This document shows positions 10,921 to 21,436 of a DNA stretch of 64,000 nt, one piece after another. The stretch lies in assembly GCF_037176765.1 (NCBI RefSeq), contig NC_090026.1, positions 55,842,717 to 55,906,716 on the forward strand, given 5' to 3'. The stretch is from Anolis sagrei. Taxonomy: Eukaryota > Chordata > Lepidosauria > Squamata > Anolidae. The notes below the pieces were generated by a model. The model was not told the origin of the DNA and ran no database searches. It was given only the letters and a program-made list of their open reading frames with translations. The first letter of the stretch is position 1, and every line of letters begins with the position of its first letter. The position numbers and the translations under genes are program-made.

Positions 10921-11086
10921 TTTTTAAACTTGACATTTGCTCTAGCACAGAGTCCATCATTTTCATGCTAGTGCCCATGCCAAAGAGTCCGAAAGGTTAA
11001 CCATTCTGAATTGTTCTGAAATGCAAGCGAGTTCCAGAAGAGCCTGGTCTTACCTTTTGTCACAAACAGAAAGGAATTGGAGCATC

Positions 11087-11807
11087 ATGTCTATGAAATG
11101 GGTGCTCGTTGTTCCTTTGATAATGATGTGCCTCTTAGGCTCAGCTTCCAGTGGAAATGTTCTGGTCTGGCCAGCTGACTATAGTCATTGGATGAACATG
11201 AAGTCTATCATCCATGAGCTTACTGCCAGGGGCCATCAAGTGACAGTTCTGCTGCCTTCATTTTACCAGGAAGCTGAATCAAGTGTATCTTCGAACTTCC
11301 ACTTGGAAGTGGTCTCTGTTCCATTCTCAAAGAAGGACATGGATAATTTTATGCAAGACTTCCTCCATGTTTGGTCTTATGAGAAGCATGAAAAACCTTT
11401 CTGGGAATTTTCCATTACATTGTATGACTTTATAATGCAATTAATGTCCAGATACAAGTTTTTCTGTGACAATGTTTTCTGGAATGAGAAGCTGCTACAA
11501 AAGTTGGAGTCTGCTGCGTTTGACGTCCTTATCTCAGACCCAGTCATGGTAGGAGGGGAACTGCTAGCTGAGAAACTTCACGTTCCATTTCTATATTCTT
11601 TACGGTTTTCTTTTGGAAACACGATGGAACGTATTTGTGGCAATATCCCAGCTCCACCATCGTACGTGCCGGCCAGCCTCGGAGGGCTAATGGACAGAAT
11701 GTCTTTCATGGAGAGGATGGCAAACTTGCTCACTTATCTTTTCCATGACATCTTGTCCCATCATTGGATCTTCAAAGAGTGGAATAAATATTATAGTGAT
11801 GTTCTAG
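11087..11807 (+). CDS. UGT2: UGT first exon copy a (substrate-binding half)
   Basis: This is an open first exon of 721 bp. I start it at the ATG giving MSMKW, where UGT2 proteins normally begin, rather than at the in-frame ATG 66 bp upstream. Residues 1-23 form a signal peptide. The mature part starts GNVLVWP, as in UGT2A proteins. The catalytic histidine is H34 in YSHWMNM and the partner aspartate is D151 in LISDPV. The exon ends in VLG at a GTAAGAG donor (phase 1), which joins exactly to exon 2 at 22939. No other exon 2 lies between. It is about 96% identical in protein to exon 1b (10 differences in 240 residues). It could be an alternative first exon of the same gene, or the remnant of a gene that lost exons 2-6. 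The frame is intact. Confidence 0.9.
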
Positions 11808-12099
11808 GTAAGAGCCTGTTTCCATTTCCAGTGTTTTAATACCCATGTCCATAAGTCTAGTTCACATGTGCATATCTGTTTTTGTCTTATCTAATGCTTG
11901 GTAGATGCATAGGTGGAACTGAAAGCCTGAGATCAGCCTGCATTTGCAGGGTTTTTATCCTCATTATGAAGATCCATGGAAACCAATGATGATTGTGAGA
12001 AAGTGCTTTGTGGTCTCCAAGAGTATACTCTGCTTGTTCCCAACTTAGTTTCTTTGATCATTCTTTTATCTTTTTTTTCTGAGACTGTTTTTGACATTG

Positions 12100-12122
12100 A
12101 CTATTTCAGGAGTAATACAGCC

Positions 12123-12167
<45 letters not shown>

Positions 12168-12293
12168 TAACAATAATATAACAATAATATAACAATAATA
12201 TATAATAAAATAGTAACTCTTATCTTCCTGTCTGGCATAAAAGAGGGGGCTGGACTAGATGACCTTTGGGGGTCCCTTCCAACTGTCTGAGTC

Positions 12294-12331
<38 letters not shown>

Positions 12332-12542
12332 TATAATAACAGAATAGTAACTCTTCTCTTCCTGTATGGCATAAAAGAGGGGGCTGGACTAGATGAGCTT
12401 TGGGGTTCCCTTCCAACTGTCTGAGTCTAATAATAATAATAATAATGTATAATAACGGAATAATAAGTCTATCTACCTGCCTGGCAGAGAGAAAGTGGCT
12501 GGACGAGATGGCTTTTCGGGGACACTGCCAACTATTTGAGTC

Positions 12543-12581
<39 letters not shown>

Positions 12582-12690
12582 TAGCAATTCTATCTTCCTG
12601 CCTGGCAGAAAGAAGGGGCTGGATTAGATGACCTTTGGGGTTCCCTTCCAACTGTCTGAGTCTTATAATAATAATGTATAATAATAGTCT
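12100..12690. repeat. Minisatellite of LINE-tail units with (TAA)n
   Basis: Four to five units of about 110-130 bp. Each is a (TAA)n run plus ATCTTCCTGCCTGGCA..., GGGGCTGGACTAGATGACCT and CCCTTCCAACTGTCTGAGTC. Related single units occur at about 10730-10860 and 21255-21440, so the same unit flanks the first-exon copies and the third promoter relic. Confidence 0.75.
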
Positions 12691-12699
12691 CCTGGAGTG

Positions 12700-13733
12700 A
12701 TTTCAGGTACAATAAAACCCCTTCTGCTATTTTCTGTTGGTCATGGTAGTTCTGTGTGCTAAGTTTGGTTCAATTCCATCGTTGGTGGAGTTCAGAATGC
12801 TCTTTGATTGTAAGTGAACTATAAATCCCAGCAACTACAACTCCCAAATGTCAAGGTCTATTTTCCCCAAACTCCACCAGTGTTCGCATTTGGGCATAAT
12901 GAGTGTTTGTGCCAAATTTGGTCCAGATCAGGCCCGTAGCCAGGATTTCGTTTCGGGGGGGGGGGGGGGGGGGGGGCTAAATTTTTTTCAGGGGGGGGTT
13001 TCGGGGGGGGGGGGGCTGAGTTTTTGGAGGGGCTGAGTCTGAGTTAAAGAGGGTCTAGCCTAGCAAACCTTTTGTATCATTACCCCAATACCCCCATGCA
13101 TATGGGATATATTGAGTATGGCGATCAGATCATGATATGAATAAACATAACAGTTTAAATAATGCATCAGTAAGGCCTTTTCGCGAACCACCATGAGAAT
13201 TTCGGGGGGGGGGGGGGCTGAAGCCCCTCAAGCCCTCCCCCCTGGCTACATGCCTGGTCCAGATCCATGGTTGTTTGGGTTCACATTAGCTCTCTGGATG
13301 TAGGTGAACTACATATATCTCTCCTAAATCACTGCCAAACCCCTCCAGTTGGTTTTGTTGTTGTTGTTGTTGTTGTTGGTTATGAGGGTTCTGTGTGCCA
13401 AGTTTGGTCCAGGTATGTCATTCGTGGGGGGTCTCAGTGGTCTGTGGAAGTCAGAGCTAAATCTGTTGAAGGTATTGCAAATCCCATCATTCATTGTCCA
13501 TACTCCCCAACACATATTGTTTTGGTGATTAATCTCTATGTTTTAATTATGTTCAATATATAATAATGAAAATACATCCTGCATTTCAGATATTTACATA
13601 ATGATTCTTAACAGTAGCAAAATTACAGTTATGAAGTAGCAACGAAAATAATTTTATGGTTGGGGGGTCACCACAATGTGAGGAACTGTATTTAGGGGTC
13701 ACGGCATTAGAAAGGTTGAGAACCACTGGTCTA
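12700..13733. mobile_element. hAT-like element with nested MITE
   Basis: The right end is GGTTGAGAACCACTG at 13719-13733, matching the CAGTGGTTCTCAACCT ends elsewhere in the window. The interior has the TTTGGTTCAATTCCATC and AAGTTTGGTCCAG phrases. It is split by the 328-bp element at 12929. The left end is lost in the minisatellite. Confidence 0.5.
12929..13256. mobile_element. hAT-type MITE (G-tract family), 328 bp
   Basis: Termini CAGGCCCGTAGCCAGG and CCTGGCTACATGCCTG are inverted repeats. They are flanked by a perfect 8-bp duplication GTCCAGAT (12921-12928 and 13257-13264). The interior carries several long G runs (for example 12955-12976). There is no ORF. Confidence 0.9.
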
Positions 13734-13806
13734 ACACATTCTGCAAATCTGATAGACGATTAACAATATAATTTGCTTCATATAAGAATGTTTGGAGCTC
13801 TAAGGA

Positions 13807-13819
13807 GTTAATTTTTAAC
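13807..13819. promoter_or_regulatory. HNF1-like site upstream of UGT exon 1b
   Basis: The same GTTAATTTTTAAC 13-mer as before exon 1a, here 157 bp before the exon 1b ATG. The surrounding 100 bp (GGAGCTCTAAGGA before it, GCTCTAGCACAGAGTCCATC after it) is also conserved. This shows that the promoter was duplicated together with the exon. Confidence 0.6.
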
Positions 13820-13975
13820 TTTTTAAGCTTGATATTTGCTCTAGCACAGAGTCCATCATTTTCTTGATAGTGCCCATGTCAAAGGTTAACCATTCTGAAT
13901 TGTTCTGAAATGCAAGCGGGTTCCAGAAGAGCCCGGTCTTACCTTTTGTCACAAACAGAAAGGAATTGGAGCATC

Positions 13976-14696
13976 ATGTCTATGAAATGGGTGCTCATCG
14001 TTCCTTTGATAATGATGTGCCTCTTAGGCTCAACTTCCAGTGGAAATGTTCTGATCTGGCCAGCTGACTATAGTCATTGGATGAACATGAAGTCTATCAT
14101 TCATGAGCTTACTGCCAGGGGGCATCAAGTGACAGTTCTGCTGCCTTCATTTTACCAGGAAGCTGAATCAAGTGTGTCTTCGAACTTCCACCTGGAAGTG
14201 GTCTCTGTTCCATTCTCAAAGAAGGACATGGATAATTTTATGCAAGACTTCCTCCATGTATGGTCTTATGAGAAGCATGAAAAACCTTTCTGGGAATTTT
14301 CCATTACATTGTATGACTTTATAATACAATTAATATCCAGATACAAGTTTTTCTGTGACAATGTTTTCTGGAATGAGAAGCTTCTACAAAAGTTGGAGTC
14401 TGCTGCGTTTGATGTCCTTATCTCAGACCCAGTCATGGTGGGAGGTGAACTGCTAGCTGAGAAACTTCATGTTCCATTTCTATATTCTTTACGGTTTTCT
14501 TTTGGAAACACGGTGGAACGTATTTGTGGCAATATCCCAGCTCCACCATCGTACGTGCCGGCCAGCCTCGGAGGGCTAATGGACAGAATGTCTTTCATGG
14601 AGAGGACGGCAAACTTGCTCACTTATCTTTTCCACGACATCTTGTCCCATCATTTCTTCTTCAAAGACTGGAATAAATATTATAGTGATGTTCTAG
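13976..14696 (+). CDS. UGT2: UGT first exon copy b (substrate-binding half)
   Basis: This 721-bp first exon parallels copy a: signal peptide (residues 1-23), GNVLIWP, catalytic H34 and D151, and the same phase-1 GTAAGAG donor. Differences from copy a are mostly conservative (V8I, A20T, V27I, M117I, M120I). A cluster near the end changes HHWIFKEW to HHFFFKDW, which could touch the acceptor-substrate pocket. It is the nearest first exon to exon 2 (8.2-kb intron) and is the default partner of exons 2-6. The product would be 528 residues, against 529 for human UGT2B7. Confidence 0.95.
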
Positions 14697-17600
14697 GTAA
14701 GAGCCTGTTTCCATTTCCAGTGTTTTAATGCCCATATCCATAAGCCGAATTCACTGTGCATATTCATATTTGTCTTATTTAATGTATTATAATAATAATG
14801 TCTTCTTGTATTCTTATTTAACGTTTCGTAGATGCATAGGTATGATTGAAAGCCTGGGATCAGCCCACCTTTGCAGGATTTTTGTGCAGATCATGAAGAT
14901 ACATGGAAACCAATGATAATTGTGAGAAACTGCGTGGTCTCCAAATTATGTCCTATACTCACTCTGCTTGTCCCCAACTTTGCTTCTTTGATCATTCTTT
15001 TATCTTTTTCTGTGACCAGAAGATTTAATAGAATTCAGTCATGTGTTTAGACTACAAAGAAATGAACTTCAAATATGTGGCTGTGCATAATACAGAAGGG
15101 AGAGAATGGAGAAGGAAGGCTTCAGGAAGGGAAGGGCCTGAGGAAACTGGAGATAAAGGATAGACAAGGAAGGTAGTGAAAAGGGAAAGGGCACAGGAGG
15201 AAAGAAAAAGTTAATTGTCAGAAGTGTAGTAGGCTTGGTTGATCAAGAAAAAAAATGGTTCTAAACTCGTTTAGTATATAGGGGCGCTGGCGTTTCGATT
15301 TAAAAATTATTTCTCAAATTTTCTTGAAAAAAAGATCGGAAATAGCAAAAATCTGAATGGCTTCATTTACTTCATTAATGGAAGGTGCCCTCCCCCCTGT
15401 TAGTTTAAAATCTCGCAGTTTCCCCCTGGCCTCCCTGGTGACAAGCGGCGATGCGGTTTCCCCCAGTGGCTATCAGGAAGAGCTGGGCATAGCCACACCC
15501 ACCTCATTCCTCTGCCACCCATCGCCGTTCGCAGTCACCCACCCAGGGAAGGGAAACTGCGAGATTAATTTTAAAATCTCTCAGATTTCCTTCCCTGGCA
15601 AGCTGTCATGTAGACGGAAGAGGTGGGCATGGCCAAGCGAGCTCTCCTTGGAGGCCTCGCCCCCAGCGACCTCCAAGGAGAGCTGTGCTTGGCCATGCCC
15701 ACCTCTTCCTTCTGCATGACAGCTTGCCAGGGAAGGAAAGCTGAGAGATTTTAAAACCAACACTTTTAAAATCTCTCAGCTTCCTTTCCCTGGCAAGCTG
15801 TCATGCAGAAGGAAGAGGTGGGCATGGCCAAGCACAGCTCTCCTTGGAGGTCGCTGGGGGCGTAGCCTTCAGGAACAGCTGTTCTTACCCACGCCCACCT
15901 CCTTCCTCTTTGCATCGGCGGCTTTGCAAGGTGGGCTTTGCGAGGTGGGCGTGGCTACGCCCAGCTCTTCTGCATTGTCGCTTGTCGCCAGGGAGGTAGC
16001 CACGCCCACCTCGCAAAGCCCACCTCGCAAAGTCGCCGATGGAAAGAGGAAGGAGGTGGGCATGGGTAAGAACAGCTGTTCCTGAAGGCCATGCCCCCAG
16101 CCAGGCATGTAGCCGGGGGGGGGGGGGGGGGCTTGAGGGGCTTCAGCCCCCCCCCCTCCCAAATTCTCATGGTGGTTCACGAAAAGGCCTTACTGGTGCA
16201 TTATTTAAACTGTTATGTTTATTCATATCATGATCTGATCACCATACTCAATATATCTCATATGCATGGTGGTATTGGGGGTAACGATACAGAAGGTTTG
16301 CTAGGGTAGACCCTCTTTCACTCAGACTCAGCCCCCCCCCCCGAAACAAACTCAGCCCTCCCCCGAAACGAAATCCTGGCTATGGGCCTGCCCCCAGCAT
16401 TTACGATTCACTGGCGGAAGTCATAAGGAAGATGGCAAACGCGGCTTCGATATGGTAAAAACACTTCTACTTCCCAAAACGCGTTGATATCGCTTCTAAA
16501 GGTATTTTATTTACGATTTCTTAACGAGATAAGAAATTAACGAGCTGGATCAACCAAGCCTATAGCGTAGATGTTCAGTGGGTGTGTTTAAGTGGACAGC
16601 CTTAAATTTTTTAATGTGTTCTGCTGCCTGTAGAATTCTGGGAAATGTATTTTAGGAAGGCAAGGACCTCTAGCTGAGATTTCAAAAGACCCCAAACTAA
16701 ACTACATTTTCCAGAATTATGCAGGTGTCAGATCCTGCGGGATCTCAGAATGAAACACGCACTCACAAAGCAGATCCTTTGGATATCGGTTTATTCAGTC
16801 CATACAGAAGTCATGCAAAGAGAGATCTGAAGTTTTCCCGCCAACGGCCAGTAACACATTCCCCCTGGACGCCTCCTCCCTTCTCCCCTCCTTATCTCAA
16901 GTTGTGACTACATTCCATTCCCACATCTACAAAGCAGTCTCTGCAACCAGATGGCTCCCTATCAAGCCATAAACTATCCTATTGTCAGGAGGGAGTCTTC
17001 ATGGTTCCGGCAGTGTTTTCATAGCATGAAGGCCACATCCTGACAGCAGGTGGCAGAAGAAGCGGAGCTGCCTGTTAAAGCCCAAATGTTAGAGAGGGTA
17101 GAGCTCATACCCAGAGGGGATTCCTGCTTGGGGGGCTTTCCTGCTCCTTTTCTTGTTTTTGTTTCTTCTCATTCAAACACCAGTCAAATTCGCCCCATCC
17201 CATCTATATCTATATCTATATCTATCTATATAATAAAAGTCAAAGTTTGTATGCGGCGGATGTGTGGCGGTGTATGTGCCGGCTTTCGGATTGGCCAGCC
17301 TGAAAGTTCCAAGATTCTGACTGGCTGCTGCTGTGGTGCTATTTGCATATGGTCCCTGATTGGCCTGCTTCAACAGGAGCCCCTGGTGGAGAAAAGGGTT
17401 CATGACAGAAACGGGGACATGACAGAAGGAAATTTGCATATGGTCTCTGATTGGCCAGCCTCAATTCCAAGATTCCGAGATGACAAAGAGAGGAAAGGAA
17501 AAGGCCAGAGGGGCCGGAGTCAGAAAATTACCAATACAGACCAAACTGGGCACACAGAGCCCCCATGACCCACTCTACATCCTGCTGCAGCTTGGAGGAG

Positions 17601-20600
17601 GGTTGACCATGGATGATGGGACTTGCAGTACCTTCACTCATTTACTGAAACCACTGCGACCCTCATCAATGACCAATCAAGACCAAATTGGCACACAGAG
17701 CCCCCATGACCCACCCTACATCCTGCTGCAGTTTGGAGGAGGATGGACTTAGATGATGGGACTTGCAGTACCTTCACTAACTTACTGAAACCACTGCCAC
17801 CCTCATCCAATGACTGATAAAGACCAAATTTGGCACACAGAGCTCCCATGACCCACTCTATAGCCTGCTGCTGTTTTAGTGGAGGGTGGACCATGGATGA
17901 TGGGACTTCAAGTTCCTTCACTCACTTCTTGAAAACAATGCAGCTGTTATCCAATGACCAATAAAGACCAAACTTGGCATACAGAATCGCCATTACCCAC
18001 TTTTTCTAATAATCCGGGCAGAGCCGGGTCCCCAAGCTAGTATATAAAAGTCAAAACTTGTATGCGGCGGATGTGTGGCGGTGTATGTGCCGGCTTTCGG
18101 ATTGGCCAGCCTGAAAGTTCCAAGATTCTGATTGGCTGCCGCTGTGGTGCTATTTGCATATGGTCCCTGATTGGCCTGCTTCAACAGAAGCCCCTGGTGG
18201 AGAAAAGGGTTCATTACAGAAACGGGGACATGACAGAAGGAAATTTGCATATGGTCTCTGATTGGCCAGCCTCAATTTCAAGATTCCGAGATGTCAAAGA
18301 GAGGAAAGGAAAAGCCCAGAGGGGGCTGCGTCAAAAAATCACCAATACAGACCACACTTGACCCACTCGACATCCTACTGCAACCATGGATGAGTCACTT
18401 CACTCACTTCCTGAGACCACTGAGACCCTCGCCAATAACTGAACAAGACCAAACTTGGCACACAGAGTCCCCATGAACAACTCTACATCCCAATGCTGTT
18501 TGGAGGAGGACGGATGATGGATGATGGGACTTCCTGTACCTTCACTCACTTCCTGAAACCACAGTGACACTTATCCAAATACCAAGAAAGACCAAACTTG
18601 GCACAGAGAGCCCCCTTGGCCAACTCAACATTCTGGTGAGGTTTGGGGGAGAACAGACTATGGATGATGGGACTTCAAGTACCTCCACTCACATCCCAAG
18701 ACTGATCAAGACCACACTTGGCACACAGAGCCCCCATGATCCACTCTATATCCTGCTGCTGTTTGTAGGAGGATGGCCCATGGATGATGGGACTTCAAGT
18801 ACCTTCACTCACTTCCTGAAAATAATGCAGCCGTTATCCAAAGTCCAATAAAGACCAAACTTGGCATACAGAACCGCCATTACCCACTTTCTGTAATAAC
18901 CCGGGCAACGCCGGGTCCCCAAGCTAGTTGTTTATAAAACTCAGTTCTTGTGGGTTTTTTCGGGCTATATGGCCATGTCCATGTTTATAAAACCTTAATT
19001 AACTGGTTTTATTCCACTCTGCATAGCCCAAAAGAAAGTCTTAATTATGCTTATGCTTATGCTTTGCCTGTGATTCCAGGGAATTCCACTTGCATTCAAT
19101 TTCCCCTTTTGTAGTTTTGCTGTTTTGAGGACAACCTTCACACCTACTCTGCTTATCACAACTCTCTCCACTTGCTTCTTCAAAGGAGGGACCGAATGAC
19201 CTACTGCCTTTTATAGTCTGTTATAACATTCCAATTTCAATTAGAGTTATTACTTATAGTCTTTTTGTAATTATCTGGACATTTATCAACTTATTCGAGG
19301 TGCTGAACCGGTGAACCTTGGCTGCTGTATCAGACTGGATGAGAGCTAACAAATTGAAATTGAATCCAGACAAGACAGAGGTCCTACTGGTCAGTCGTAA
19401 GGCCGAGCAGGGCATAGGGTTACAGCCTGTGTTATATGGGGTTACACTCCCCCTGAAGACGCAGGTTCGCAGCTTGGGAGTGATCCTCGACTCATCGCTG
19501 AGCCTGGAACCCCAGGTCTCAGCGGTGGCCGGGAGAGCTTTTGCACAATTAAAACTTGTGTGCCAGTTGCCCCCGTACCTTGGGAAGTCAGATCTGGCCA
19601 CAGTAGTCCACACTCCTGAATAGATTACTGCAAAGCACTCTATGTGGAGTTGCCTTTGAAGACTGTTCGGAAACTTCAATTAGTCCAGCAGGTGGCTGCC
19701 AGATTACTCACAGGAGCATCATATAGGGAACATACCACCCGTCTGTTATGTCAGCTCCACTGGCTGCCGATCCAGTTCCGAGCACAATTCAAAGTGTTGG
19801 TTCTGACCTACAAAACCCTACACGGCTCTGGCCCAGCGTACCTGTCCGAATGCATCTCCTTCTACGTCCCGCCTCGGAGTTTAAGATCTTCTGGGGAGGC
19901 CCTGCTCTCGGCCCCACCTCTATCACAAGTGAGATTGGTGGGGACAAGAAGCAGGGCCTTCTCGGTAGTGGCCCCTTGCCTGTGGAATTCACTTCCCGGG
20001 GATATTAGGTCATTGACATCCCTCCTCTCTTTTAGAAGGAAACTAAAAACATGAATATGGGACCAGGCCTTTGGGTAATCTGACAGATAGACAAAGGACA
20101 ATGATGACTAGAATTGTTAGGATTTGACAATGTGAAATGAACTTACGGATTCTGAGCTGGTTTTTATTTATTGGTTTTTATTTATTGTGATGTATAACTT
20201 GATTGTTTTAATTGTTTTATAATTGCTGTTGATACATGTTTTATCTTATTGTCTGTTGTTGGCATCAAATTGTACCTTTTGTAAGCCGCCCTGAGTCCCC
20301 CCTCGGGGGTTGAGAAGGGCGGGGTAGAAATGTGCAAAATAAATAAATAATAATAACACTGAGGTTGTTTTTCAGCTATGTTTGTATGCTCAGCAATTTC
20401 TCATTCACTCTCATTCACTTTTATTTTCAACCCTCCGTCTGCATTCATATATCATAAGCTTATCTTTTACCTTTTGAAGATTTGTTTCTGCTCATTAGGT
20501 CCTCCACCGCTTCCCCCTTCTTTCCAGTCCAAAAAAGATAATCCCAATTCTCTTTATCGGCTCATTTTCACTGCTTATTTCTATTTTGGTCATGAGCGGC

Positions 20601-21254
20601 ACTGGATACGTCTTTACCCGGATGACTCTGCTCCCGAAACTGAATAGACACTAGTACCATCTAGTATATTATTGTTGCAGTCTTATTTATTTACAAGAAT
20701 GGAAAAAGAAAACAAGTTATTCGCCTGCTCTTTTGATGTGAATGATTTTAGGAGAATCTTGTTCTCCCAATAAAGCTTCTCTTCTCCACTCCTTGGGAGT
20801 CTGTCCCTTCATGACATATGCATACCAGGATTTTCACTGGTCAGCTCAGAGGGAAGAAGACCAAACGGGATTTTCCTCTGGCACAAGAGTTCATTGTTTC
20901 TTTGATATATTCTTTGTTTAGGACTTTGGAGAAAAATCAGACTGCGTGATCTTTGATAGGATTTTGCTCTAGCACAGAGTCCATCGTTTTAATGCCAAGG
21001 AGCCTCAAAGGCTAGGTAGGTAACCGGCGTTGTCCATAGACACCTCCAAGGTCATGTGGCCAGCATGACTGCATGGAGCACCATTACCTTCCCACTATTG
21101 ATCTACTCACATTTGCATGTTTTCAAACTGCTAGGTTGGCAGAAGCTGGGGCTGACAGCAGAAGATCATGCCGCTCCCTGGATTCAAGCCTGTGACCTTT
21201 TGCTCAACAAGCTCAGCAGCTCAGCGCTTTAACCCGCTGTGCCACTGGGGGCTC

Positions 21255-21286
<32 letters not shown>

Positions 21287-21394
21287 TCTTCATAATAATA
21301 CATAATAATATAATAGCAATTCTATCTTCCTGCCTGGCAGAAAGAAGGGGCTGGATTAGATGACCTTTGGGGTTCCCTTCCAACTGTCTGAGTC

Positions 21395-21436
<42 letters not shown>

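Larger units (their letters stand above)
10881..12085 (+). repeat. Duplicated UGT first-exon unit, copy a
   Basis: About 1.2 kb homologous to 13780-15020, from ATATAAGAATGTTCGGAGC through exon 1a to CTTTGATCATTCTTTTATC. It includes promoter, exon and the start of the intron. The unit boundaries are estimated by eye. Confidence 0.75.
13780..15020 (+). repeat. Duplicated UGT first-exon unit, copy b
   Basis: Partner of 10881-12085, with small indels in the intronic part (for example an extra TATTATAATAATAATGTC near 14790). The offset between the two copies is 2,889 bp at the ATG. Confidence 0.75.

Noticed and set aside
11021-11086. The upstream in-frame ATG that would lengthen UGT exon 1 by 22 residues.
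   Set aside because: The extra residues precede a normal signal peptide and the family start is MSMKW; the longer start would bury the signal sequence.
17500-18880. Regularly spaced repeats that might suggest a CRISPR-like or satellite array.
   Set aside because: Units of about 145 bp lie inside two Helitrons with recognisable ends, and this is vertebrate DNA.
20378-20647. An 89-codon open frame ending DDSAPETE.
   Set aside because: No recognisable domain, no splice context, and it sits in a UGT intron next to repeats.
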